From Acidimicrobiales bacterium (GTDB lineage Bacteria > Actinomycetota > Acidimicrobiia > Acidimicrobiales > SZUA-35): 64,000 nt of DNA. Below the pieces are notes generated by a model. It was given only the letters and a program-made list of their open reading frames with translations. It had not been told where the DNA came from and made no database searches. The position numbers and the translations under genes are program-made. Where the stretch lies: positions 102,190-166,189 of the forward strand of contig JAHEJM010000001.1 of the NCBI GenBank assembly GCA_024638815.1, written 5' to 3'. Shown piece by piece: positions 50,825 through 59,454 of the stretch. The number at the start of each line of letters is the position of its first letter. Positions within the stretch are counted from its first letter, which is position 1.

Positions 50825-51496
50825 TCAGATGGTTGGTCGATCGTCGGGGACGGCGGTGACCACGACGTTGGCGAGATACGTCCGCCCGGTCGGGTCGAAT
50901 GATCCGCCACAGGTGATCAGCTGCAGGACCGGCAACCCGTCCTTGCGGAACAGTTCCTCGGCCGGCAGCTGGGTCTTGTCGTATTGGGTGTTGCCCGTGA
51001 CCCGGTAGGCCAGAACCGATCCGTCCGAAAGTTCGACCTCGACGCGGTCACCGGGCCGGAGCTCAGCCAGATTGAAAAACGCACCAGGCCGGCCGCCATA
51101 GTCGACGTGGGCGGCCAGCACGGTGGCCCCGGGGTCTCCGGGGGTGGCGCTGTACTGATACCAGCCCACGGTGTCGGCGGCCGGAACCGCCAGTTGGTTC
51201 TGATCGTCGACTCCGACGGCGAGGACCGGCGCGTCGAGAGCGATGTCGCCGATACGAACCGCAACCGGATCGGGTCCGGAGTCGGGTGTGTCATCGACCA
51301 GCTCCCCGTTCCGCACGGGTACCCGGCTCACGAAATCGGACCGGGCGTCGTCGACTCCCTGAGGGAGCGGGACCGATTGCGACCGCAAAGCCGTCGATTG
51401 CTCATCGCCGCTCGCGCCGTCGGCGGTCACCGCGGCGCCGACGATGGCCAGCGAGATGGCGAGAACCATGACGCCCGAGAGGACGCGTTGGTTCAT
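50825..51496 (-). CDS. class F-like sortase
   Basis: 223 residues with an N-terminal signal-anchor helix (about 7-26) and a C-terminal sortase domain. The catalytic triad is visible: His130 in LAAHVDYGG, Cys196 in LITCGGSFD and Arg205 in TGRTYLANV. Class E/F sortases of actinobacteria attach proteins to peptidoglycan. Its ATG overlaps the stop of the pseudokinase/DUF4397 gene (ATGA), so the two are made together and that protein is the likely substrate. Confidence 0.92.
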   Translation of the reverse strand: MNQRVLSGVMVLAISLAIVGAAVTADGASGDEQSTALRSQSVPLPQGVDDARSDFVSRVPVRNGELVDDTPDSGPDPVAVRIGDIALDAPVLAVGVDDQNQLAVPAADTVGWYQYSATPGDPGATVLAAHVDYGGRPGAFFNLAELRPGDRVEVELSDGSVLAYRVTGNTQYDKTQLPAEELFRKDGLPVLQLITCGGSFDPTGRTYLANVVVTAVPDDRPTI

Positions 51497-54033
51497 AGCA
51501 CTCGACGATTGCGGCGAATCATCAACACACCACCGGCCATCACCATCGCCAGCGTCAGTACGCCGACGAGGTAGAGGTTGCTGAGATCCTCATCCATGCC
51601 CAGCAGGTTGCTGTCGCCGGTGGGAATGCCGGCCGGAGCCGAACTCAGCCCGGTGTAGCGTTGCACGACGGCCGAGATCGTTCCGTCGTCGGCCGATCCG
51701 ATCACGGTCACGGTGGCCACTTCGCCGTCGGCGAGGTTCAAGGTGGTGGGCTTCGTCACCTCGGTGCCGTCGGCGGCGTTGGCCGCCACGGTGTGGGAAC
51801 CGGCGGCGAGGTCGGTGACGTAGCTTTCACCGTTGCTGATCTCCGAAGCCGACATCGGTTCGCCGTCGATGAGAACCGCCACCTCGGGGCCCTGGGCCAG
51901 ATGGCGGACCGCGATTCGGCCCTGTCCCGGGCTCAGCGCTCCGAATTCCTCGGCAAAGCCGCTCAAGGTTGGGGTGCCGTTGGCGTCGAGGTGAGCGTAG
52001 AGGGAGGCTGGATCGGCGGTGACCGTGACCGATTGGGACAGAACGGCGTCGTCGGTGCGATCGGCCGCAGCCCTAGCCGCACTGTCGGTGGCGGCATAGA
52101 TGGCCACGTCGTACTGGCCCGGCGAAAGCTTGATCGGTCCGGCGATGGTTCCCGAGGTGAAACCGGGAGCCAGGATCTCTCCGTTGACATAGACATCGAC
52201 CGGGGTGTCGGGAATGCCGTGAACGATCTGGACCCCGGCGTCGGCCACGTTCAGGACCCCGTCGACGGTGGCCACGGCGTCGACCGTCGACTCGCCGCCG
52301 CCGTCGCCCGACGAGGCCGTTTCATCGGCGCTTGCCGACGAGTCGTCGTCACCACTGGCGGCCGTGTCATCGGTGGTGTCCTGACCGGCATCGGTTCCGG
52401 TGGCGTCCGTGGCGGTGTCCTCCTCGCTGGCGTCCGTGGCGTCGGTGGACTCGTCGCTGTCATCCACGGTGGCGTCGGCATCCACCGACTCGTCGGCGGC
52501 GTCGGTGGTGTCCTCGGTCACACTGGGGGAGGCTGCCTCGGCATCGTCCTCGACGTCGGTGGTTGCCGCCGGGTTGGCCACTTCGGTGCTCTCGTCGTCA
52601 CCGCTGATGAGCTGCCAGGCGATCAAGCTGAGACCAGCGGCCACGATGGCGCCGATGATGATACCGGCCCGGTTGTTGCGACGGTCGGGTTCGTAGCGGT
52701 TCTCGATCTCGACGGTCTGGGCGGCGGGTACGGCGTACTCGTCGGCGGCGGCTGCATCGTCGTCGGCGTCGGTGCTCCAGTCGATGGCGCCCGCTCGTGG
52801 GGCGTCGATCTCGGCTTCGCCGGCATCGAGCTCGTCGCGTTCGTACTGGGTGGTGCTCGCTGCTTCCTCGGCGGCAACCTCTTGGTCTTCGCCATCGCCC
52901 TCGACTGCTGGACCTTCATCGGAAACCTCGATCGACTCGACGGCCTCGGCCTCCTCGGCGTCGAGTAGCTCGGTGTCGTCGGCCAGGGCGGAGACCTTCT
53001 CATCCTCCTCGCCGGCATCGTGGTCGAGGGCCGCATCCTCAATCACCGAGATGCCGGAATCGTCGTCGATCATCGTCTCGATCGACTGGTCCTCGTCGAG
53101 CTGATCGGGCTGGGTCGAGCTGGCCTCGTCCACGGCCTGCTCGGCCGTGTCATCGCCGGTGTCGGAGATCTGGGAGGCCAGTCCCAGTCCAGCGGCTGCC
53201 ACCGCTCCGCCGGCGGCCTCGGCACCGAGCCCGGTTCCTCCGGAGCGGTTACGATCGGGGTCGATGTTGTGGGCGGCCACCGCACTGGGAGCGGTCGAGG
53301 CAAGATTATTGGCCTCAGCGGTGGGGATGAAGGCCGGGCTGTAGGTCTTTCGATCGTCACCCAGGGCCTCGGCCAGGATCGAGGCGAATTCCAACGCCGA
53401 CGGAGGCCGAGCCTCGGGGGTGTCCGATCCCGACCACATGATGAGGCGGCGGACCGAACGGGGCACGTCTTCCAGGGAGTCGCCGAGGGACGCTTCGAGG
53501 ATCTTGCCCAGGGAGTAGACATCTGACCGTTCCGTGGGGTCGACGCCGTCGAACACCTCCGGGGCGACCCAATGGTGATAGTCGGGCCGAGGTGAACCGC
53601 CGAGGCCGAGGCCGACGCCGCTCACCGCCACATCGTCACCAATGACATGGATCTGATCGGGTGACAGGGCGCCGTGGAACAGGCCGCGGAGGTGGGCCTC
53701 GTGGAGCGCCCGGGCCGCGGCCTCCGTGATGCCGGCACATTCCTGCCAGCCCAGACCCCTGGGCGGAATCCTGGAGGCCAGGGTCGGCTCGTCGACCACT
53801 GGAACGACGGCAAACGGCTTGCCGTCGCTGGCGAAGTCACTGTCGATCACCGGAACCAGGCCGGGCAGATCGGCCGATTGTCGTAGGCGTCGGAGATGGG
53901 ACCGATCCCATCGGTCCAGGGAACCGATGATCACATCGACAACAGCGGAGTCGTCGGTGAGCCGCAGCCGGTCGAATCCGTTGACCGTGGTTGCCACGGA
54001 ATCTTCCGCTGTCTCATCCTGTGTAGTCACCAT
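51493..54033 (-). CDS. pseudokinase-transmembrane-DUF4397 protein with C-terminal anchor
   Basis: 846 residues. Residues about 15-235 have a protein-kinase-like pattern but lack the catalytic residues: HGALSPDQIHV stands where HRDLKPxN is expected, VSGVGLG replaces DFG; the APEVFDGVDPTERSDVYSLG segment is kept. An acidic stretch (about 300-450) leads to a membrane helix (457-476). Outside lies a second Asp/Thr/Ser-rich linker (477-590), then two DUF4397-like beta domains (about 600-800, VQIVHGIPDTPVDVYVNG, IAVRHLAQGPEVAVLIDG). The end is GIPTGDS, a helix (820-838) and RRNRR, a sorting-signal-like layout. ATG 54033 follows GGAGG. The sortase gene overlaps it. Confidence 0.82.
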   Translation of the reverse strand: MVTTQDETAEDSVATTVNGFDRLRLTDDSAVVDVIIGSLDRWDRSHLRRLRQSADLPGLVPVIDSDFASDGKPFAVVPVVDEPTLASRIPPRGLGWQECAGITEAAARALHEAHLRGLFHGALSPDQIHVIGDDVAVSGVGLGLGGSPRPDYHHWVAPEVFDGVDPTERSDVYSLGKILEASLGDSLEDVPRSVRRLIMWSGSDTPEARPPSALEFASILAEALGDDRKTYSPAFIPTAEANNLASTAPSAVAAHNIDPDRNRSGGTGLGAEAAGGAVAAAGLGLASQISDTGDDTAEQAVDEASSTQPDQLDEDQSIETMIDDDSGISVIEDAALDHDAGEEDEKVSALADDTELLDAEEAEAVESIEVSDEGPAVEGDGEDQEVAAEEAASTTQYERDELDAGEAEIDAPRAGAIDWSTDADDDAAAADEYAVPAAQTVEIENRYEPDRRNNRAGIIIGAIVAAGLSLIAWQLISGDDESTEVANPAATTDVEDDAEAASPSVTEDTTDAADESVDADATVDDSDESTDATDASEEDTATDATGTDAGQDTTDDTAASGDDDSSASADETASSGDGGGESTVDAVATVDGVLNVADAGVQIVHGIPDTPVDVYVNGEILAPGFTSGTIAGPIKLSPGQYDVAIYAATDSAARAAADRTDDAVLSQSVTVTADPASLYAHLDANGTPTLSGFAEEFGALSPGQGRIAVRHLAQGPEVAVLIDGEPMSASEISNGESYVTDLAAGSHTVAANAADGTEVTKPTTLNLADGEVATVTVIGSADDGTISAVVQRYTGLSSAPAGIPTGDSNLLGMDEDLSNLYLVGVLTLAMVMAGGVLMIRRNRRVL

Positions 54034-54389
54034 GTACCTCCGCCGAACGCCACGCAAGGCTCGCGCACGCTGAAACTAGCAGCTCTGCGCCCCACATGCA
54101 GCGGTCTACGTCAAATCTTGGACTTTGCCACGTCGGCCCCCATCAACTGCCGGGAAGCAGCCGTGCTTCTGGTGCGCCTCGTCCGTTGTCCAATGGAGTC
54201 GCCATCCGAAATGACCGCTCCGGTACCGATCGTTCCTGACTCGGACCTACTCTTTATGGTCGGCCGGTGACTTGGCTCGGTGGAACGGATCATTTGGACC
54301 AACGACCGCTCAGACCCGGTCGAGGCACAGCCCCAAGTTACCGCTATTGGCGACAGGCGTCGACAACTGCGTCGATATTTTGTCGCCGA
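54034..54389. other. intergenic region with terminator-like hairpin
   Basis: 356 bases without a supported gene. Just after the stop of the minus-strand gene at 54390, TTGGCGACA (54343-54351) and TGTCGCCGA (54377-54385) pair over 8 of 9 bases with 25 bases between, perhaps a terminator for that gene. The rest holds the leader of the pseudokinase gene. Confidence 0.4.
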
Positions 54390-55178
54390 TCACCCTGGAG
54401 GTGTCAGCGCCGAGGGCCCGCCGGAACCGTGGCGGGTTCGTAGCCGGTATCGGTAGCCGTCGCGGCGGCGATCGACGACGTCGGCCACATCGAGGGCTCG
54501 GAGGCAGTAGAGCAATTTCCTTGCCTGATCGCGGCTCGGCCCGGTGGGGGGGAGGGCAGGGTGGAGGTCGGATCCGGGGTGTCTTCTGGCGGCGTCGGCG
54601 ACGTCGGCGGTGGTGAACACCTCGGGCAGGTCGGGGGGAAGGAGGGCGACGAGATCATCGACCGATCGCAGGTCGTGCCATCGATGGAGGGTGCGGAGCC
54701 GACGATCCACGGTTCGCCAGCCGCCCCGACCCCGTCGGGCCCCGGGATCGGGCCGCTGTACCGCCTCCACGTCCACCAGGGCGACCCGGACTGCGAAGTT
54801 GGGGTGGTCGATCAGGGTCGGGACGCTGACCAGTTCGTCCAGAACGGAGAGGATCGATCCCTTCTTGGGTGAGCGTCTCGGCCGTCGTTCCGGTCGCAGG
54901 AGGTAGGTGTTGACCGCCACCGGGTGGACCACCAGCACGCGATGGGTGTCGAGGACGACATCGAGTTTGCGGGCCATCGCCGCGAACGAGCCGGTCTGGA
55001 TCTCGATCAGCAGATCATGGCGCCGGATGTCCACCACGAAGCGATCGACCGGTACCTCCACCTCGTCGCCCGGTTCGGCCAGTAGGGTCTTCAGCTCGGC
55101 GTGAAGGGAGCCCTCGTTCAGGGTGCCGATGTGGGGTTCCCCGTCCCCGGGCTGCCGACGCCCTCCGATTCCATTCAC
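54390..55178 (-). CDS. nuclease-like protein of unknown function (DUF8091-like)
   Basis: 262 residues. The N-terminal part reads LHAELKTLL..EVPVDRFVVDIRRHDLLIEIQTGSFAAMARK, a D-x(n)-IEIQT arrangement like the D-ExK core of PD-(D/E)XK nucleases; then HPVAVNTYLLR and a middle helical part. The C-terminal part (about 180-250) looks like a winged helix (FTTADVADAARR.., ALDVADVVDRRRDGYRYRL). I recall a family of similar hypothetical proteins but no function. GTG 55178 starts right at the edge of the first 116-bp repeat, so the gene may be disturbed at its 5' end. Confidence 0.65.
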   Translation of the reverse strand: MNGIGGRRQPGDGEPHIGTLNEGSLHAELKTLLAEPGDEVEVPVDRFVVDIRRHDLLIEIQTGSFAAMARKLDVVLDTHRVLVVHPVAVNTYLLRPERRPRRSPKKGSILSVLDELVSVPTLIDHPNFAVRVALVDVEAVQRPDPGARRGRGGWRTVDRRLRTLHRWHDLRSVDDLVALLPPDLPEVFTTADVADAARRHPGSDLHPALPPTGPSRDQARKLLYCLRALDVADVVDRRRDGYRYRLRTRHGSGGPSALTPPG

Positions 55179-55180
55179 CG

Positions 55181-55297
55181 GTTTCGCTTGGGGGCTTGGA
55201 TGTTCACGATCGAGTCAAGTTTCGGCGATGTTTGGCCGGAGGCAAAACTCAAGCCGTCCTCGGCCGTCGGCAGGAGCACCGTCTCGCCGAACACTAG
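55181..55297 (-). repeat. CTAG-ended 116-bp repeat unit, copy 1
   Basis: First of two tandem copies with a period of 116 bases. It ends in CTAG at 55294-55297; its other border has CCGG in place of CTAG. It carries on the minus strand a small open frame ending QAPKRNR. It differs from copy 2 at two positions. Confidence 0.9.
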
Positions 55298-55413
55298 TTT
55301 CGCTTGGGGGCTTGAATGTTCACGATTGAGTCAAGTTTCGGCGATGTTTGGCCGGAGGCAAAACTCAAGCCGTCCTCGGCCGTCGGCAGGAGCACCGTCT
55401 CGCCGAACACTAG
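55297..55413 (-). repeat. CTAG-ended 116-bp repeat unit, copy 2
   Basis: Second tandem copy, bounded by CTAG on both sides. The minus strand holds a complete mini-frame, GTG at 55409 to the TAG in the next CTAG, giving a 38-residue peptide: VFGETVLLPTAEDG.., SGQTSPKLDSIVN.., QAPKRN. The neighbouring zinc-ribbon gene uses the same CTAG for its own stop. Confidence 0.9.
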
Positions 55414-55646
55414 TCCTTGGTGGCCACGGCGTTGGGGGTGACGTTCATCTTGGGCTCGTACTCCGGGGCGGTGACCGGCTCGGCGTTGCCGCTCATGGAC
55501 GAACGCAGATCCCCGACACAGCCGGGACACGGTCCGTAGAACCGGCCCGAGGTCGGCTTCCGGCAACGGGGGCACTCATAATCGAGATGCTCGCCATGGT
55601 CGGCGTCGGGCCGGGAAGGCCGGGGCAGCGATAGCGGAGAATCCAT
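55410..55646 (-). CDS. small zinc-ribbon protein
   Basis: 78 residues from ATG 55646. YECPRCRKPTSGRFYGPCPGC is a spread pair of CxxC knuckles (about residues 24-44), a typical rubredoxin-like zinc ribbon. The rest is polar. TTG 55661 is an alternative start. The stop TAG is the CTAG at the repeat border. Function unknown. Confidence 0.7.
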   Translation of the reverse strand: MDSPLSLPRPSRPDADHGEHLDYECPRCRKPTSGRFYGPCPGCVGDLRSSMSGNAEPVTAPEYEPKMNVTPNAVATKD

Positions 55647-55795
55647 GGTTCGGCTGTCCAATCTGGCGGGTATTGATCCGGGTTATTCCCCGGTCGATGT
55701 CGATGGATGTGGGGTGGCATCGTCACAGTGCGACAAATCCCGTGCCAGACTGTAGTCTTGTTGCCAAACGTACTACGACCAGGGGGATTCTCTCG

Positions 55796-56986
<1,191 letters not shown>

Positions 56987-56992
56987 TCTTGG

Positions 56993-57008
56993 CCACGACG
57001 CGTCGTGG
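56993..57008. promoter_or_regulatory. 16-bp perfect palindrome after the ABC ATPase
   Basis: CCACGACGCGTCGTGG, centred between bases 57000 and 57001, six bases after the stop. It could be an operator or simply a short self-complementary site; no known regulator site is recognised. Confidence 0.3.
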
Positions 57009-57026
57009 CGATGAGTGACAACGGCC

Positions 57027-57062
57027 AATGGCCGCCGGGGCTTCCGTACCCCGGCGGCCATT
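57027..57062. terminator. strong hairpin terminator
   Basis: A perfect 14-bp stem, AATGGCCGCCGGGG with CCCCGGCGGCCATT, closes an 8-base loop. It lies 40 bases after the ABC ATPase stop. No T-run follows. Confidence 0.75.
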
Positions 57063-57323
57063 GCTGCGTGTGACGCCCGGCAATGGTACGCTGGGCCTCG
57101 CTAGGCAGCGGACACGTCGGGGCTTGTTGACCCGAAGAACCCGCTGATCGCCACGGTGCCCGACTCGATCGGGCTCGACGGTCAGCCGGGTGCCAGGGTT
57201 ACGGCGTTCTGACCGGTCCGTCCGACCCCGGTCCTTGCGGCTAGATTATGCCGTAGGTCACAGATGAACCTGCGGCGGGGCATATGCGCACTTCAGTGGA
57301 AATGTGAACGGAGGAGAACCCGA
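57063..57323 (+). other. intergenic region with candidate structured RNA
   Basis: 261 bases without a gene. TACGCT at 57087-57092 could be a -10. After it come possible stems: CAGCGG (57106-57111) with CCGCTG (57141-57146) around TCGGG/CCCGA; GCCCGA (57158-57163) with TCGGGC (57169-57174); and CGGTCAG (57179-57185) with CTGACCG (57209-57215). The last is mutually exclusive with GACCGG (57211-57216)/CCGGTC (57228-57233). It could be a small RNA or an attenuator. It was compared by eye with SRP RNA and tmRNA and does not fit. Confidence 0.35.
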
Positions 57324-57839
57324 GTGACTGGCACGATGGGCTTGATTGTCGGCTTCGCTGTCGCCACCATCCTGCTCAGCGTGCTGATGGCGGTGGTGGT
57401 GCGCCGGGTTCGAACCTCGATGTTGGCCGAACTGGAACGTCAGCACGAGATTGTGGCCGAGCTGCGTCATGAGCGGACCGAGGACAAGGAAACCAATCGT
57501 CGACTTCGACATGAGCTTCACAACGCCCATGCCGGCCAACCGCTGAGCGCGGACGACCGCTACGCGCCGATGGGCGGTCTGGACGTCGACACCGCCTACA
57601 TGGAGCGTGAGGATGCGCTGCGAACGCTGGCCGAGACGCAGCGCCGGTTGGAGAGTGTTCGGGCCCGCTTGGCCGACCGTGAGGCGAAGCTCCGTGACTA
57701 CCGGGATGCGCTGAAGGAAATCCGGATGTCGCTCGAAGCCCAGGATCGTCTCAGCCGTCTGGTTACCATCACCGACGACGTGCCGACCGCCGGCCAGGGA
57801 TCAGGGGTGGAATCGGTGGCCGAGCAGCTGGCCGAGTAG
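57324..57839 (+). CDS. membrane-anchored coiled-coil protein
   Basis: 171 residues from GTG 57324 (GAGGAG 7 bases upstream). One N-terminal membrane helix (about 5-24) with an arginine-rich exit (VVRRVRTSM), then long heptad-like helices rich in Glu, Arg and Leu (about 28-60 and 92-145). Such small anchored coiled coils often scaffold envelope or division proteins, but nothing identifies the partner. It follows a long leader. Confidence 0.7.
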   Translation: MTGTMGLIVGFAVATILLSVLMAVVVRRVRTSMLAELERQHEIVAELRHERTEDKETNRRLRHELHNAHAGQPLSADDRYAPMGGLDVDTAYMEREDALRTLAETQRRLESVRARLADREAKLRDYRDALKEIRMSLEAQDRLSRLVTITDDVPTAGQGSGVESVAEQLAE

Positions 57840-57876
57840 GCGATCGCCGCGCCTAGAGGTCGGCACCCAATCGGCA

Positions 57877-58101
57877 ATGGGTCCAGTTTCCTTCACCCGG
57901 CTCGACTGCGGCTCACGACCCGAGGCATTGGCGCTCGCCCGGCGTCTGACCGAGGCCGGTATTCGGGTCCAGCTCGTCGCCGCCGATACCGCAGTGCTGG
58001 TTCGACACGAGCACGCATCCCAAGCCCGTCGGATCCATCGGGCGGTTCGGACCGGATCCGACCCGTCGACCTCGATGAGGGACGAACCCGGTTCGGGCTG
58101 A
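57877..58101 (+). CDS. small hypothetical protein
   Basis: 74 residues. GSRPEALALARRLTEAGIRVQL, then VAADTAVLVRHEHAS: one helix between two strands, somewhat like DUF2007-type small proteins. It ends in a polar tail 25 bases before aroA. Start uncertain; no Shine-Dalgarno site or box. It may be spurious. Confidence 0.45.
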   Translation: MGPVSFTRLDCGSRPEALALARRLTEAGIRVQLVAADTAVLVRHEHASQARRIHRAVRTGSDPSTSMRDEPGSG

Positions 58102-58112
58102 TGTGCGGCCAG

Positions 58113-58118
58113 TATCGT
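58113..58118 (+). promoter_or_regulatory. -10 box (TATCGT) of aroA, leaderless type
   Basis: TATCGT, 7 bases, GTG at 58126, directly followed by ATG at 58129. Confidence 0.6.
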
Positions 58119-58125
58119 TGTGGCA

Positions 58126-59445
58126 GTGATGTCAACGGTCCGGTCCATCGTCCCTCTCGATCGGCCTCCCGATGCCGTGGTTCGAGTACCGGGGTCGAAG
58201 AGCCACTCGAATCGAGCCCTTCTCTGCGCCGGCCTGGCGGTAGGAACCAGTCGGTTGAACGGCGTGCTCGATGCCGCCGACACCCGGGCCATGATGGGCG
58301 CCATCGATCGGCTGGGGGCAACGGTGGAGCGGCGGAGCGGGCCCGACGATGTCGGATCGATCGAGGTATCGGTCACCGGCGTATCGGTCACCGGCGCCAG
58401 TCCGAGCCCAGCCGGTTCCGTCGACCGGGACCACGACCCGATCGAACTCGACCTGGCCCAGTCGGGAACGACAGGACGCTTCGTGCTGGCCGCCGTGGCC
58501 GCTCGTCCCGGTCGCTTCCGACTGGACGGTGATCCTCAGCTGCGTCGCCGACCGTTCTCCGAGCAGGTGCAGGCTCTGCGTTCCTTAGGGGCCGACATAG
58601 AAGGCGATCGGCTGCCCTTGAGCGTCATGGGTCGTCGGTTGGACGGGACCCGGGTGTCGGTTTCCGGCTCCACCTCCAGTCAGTTCCTGTCCGGTCTTCT
58701 GCTGGCCGCTCCGTGCTTCGCCGGACCGGCGACCTCGATCGAGGTCTTCGATGAGTTGGTATCCCGGCCCTATGTCGATCTGACCATTGCCACCATGGCC
58801 CGCTTCGGGGTCGACGTCGAGGTCGGGGGCGATCATCGCCGTTTCGTCATTCCCGCCACCGGCTATCGGGCCACCGACATCGACATCGAACCCGACGCGT
58901 CGACCGCTTCCTACTTCTTCGCCGCCGCCGCCATGACCGGGGGGCGGGTACGGATCAACGGTCTGGGCCGCTCCACCATTCAGGGCGATCTGCGTTTCGT
59001 CGACGTTCTCGCCTCCATGGGGGCCCGGGTCGTGATCGGCGATGAGTACACCGAGGTGACCGGTCCCGATGTGCTTCGAGGGGTGACGGTGGACATGGCC
59101 GACATCTCCGATACGGCCCAGACGCTGGCCGTGGTGGCAACCCGGGCCGAAGGTCCGACCCGAATCACCGGAATCGGATTCATCAGGCACAAGGAGACCG
59201 ACCGAGTCGCCGCTCCGGTCACCGAGCTACGACGTCTGGGAATCGACGCCGAGGCCACCGATGACGGCATGATCATCCATCCCGGCAAGCCCCGGGCCGG
59301 TGTGGTCGAGACCTACGACGATCATCGCATGGCCATGAGCTTCGCCCTTCTTGGCCTGTGTGGGCCGGGAATCGATATCGCCGACCCCGAGTGTGTGGGC
59401 AAGACCTTTCCCCGATTCTTCCAGGCCGTCGATCAGCTGCGGTAG
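58126..59445 (+). CDS. aroA: 3-phosphoshikimate 1-carboxyvinyltransferase (EPSP synthase)
   Basis: Sixth step of the shikimate pathway. 439 residues in the two-domain inside-out barrel. Visible are PGSKSHSNRALLCAGLA (shikimate-3-phosphate site), LAQSGTTGRFVLA, GSTSSQFLSGLLLAAP, DASTASYFFAAAA and a C-terminal RHKETDR..EL.RLG with YDDHRMAMSFAL. No 3-dehydroquinate genes are adjacent. The start is GTG 58126, or ATG 58129 with a three-base leader. Its stop TAG is part of the -10 box of the next gene. Confidence 0.96.
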   Translation: MMSTVRSIVPLDRPPDAVVRVPGSKSHSNRALLCAGLAVGTSRLNGVLDAADTRAMMGAIDRLGATVERRSGPDDVGSIEVSVTGVSVTGASPSPAGSVDRDHDPIELDLAQSGTTGRFVLAAVAARPGRFRLDGDPQLRRRPFSEQVQALRSLGADIEGDRLPLSVMGRRLDGTRVSVSGSTSSQFLSGLLLAAPCFAGPATSIEVFDELVSRPYVDLTIATMARFGVDVEVGGDHRRFVIPATGYRATDIDIEPDASTASYFFAAAAMTGGRVRINGLGRSTIQGDLRFVDVLASMGARVVIGDEYTEVTGPDVLRGVTVDMADISDTAQTLAVVATRAEGPTRITGIGFIRHKETDRVAAPVTELRRLGIDAEATDDGMIIHPGKPRAGVVETYDDHRMAMSFALLGLCGPGIDIADPECVGKTFPRFFQAVDQLR

Positions 59446-59448
59446 GGT
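59443..59448 (+). promoter_or_regulatory. -10 box (TAGGGT) of the zinc dehydrogenase, leaderless type
   Basis: TAGGGT, 6 bases, GTG at 59455. The first three bases are the stop codon of aroA. Confidence 0.6.
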
Positions 59449-59454
59449 TGGATC

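Noticed and set aside
55181..55413. CRISPR array or integron attC sites
   Set aside because: Two 116-bp direct copies without spacers are not a CRISPR, and no attC core sites or integrase are present.
57087..57233. SRP RNA, tmRNA or selC in the intergenic region
   Set aside because: The GGAAGGAAGC-type loop of SRP RNA, the tmRNA ends and a tRNA-Sec cloverleaf with TCA anticodon are all missing.
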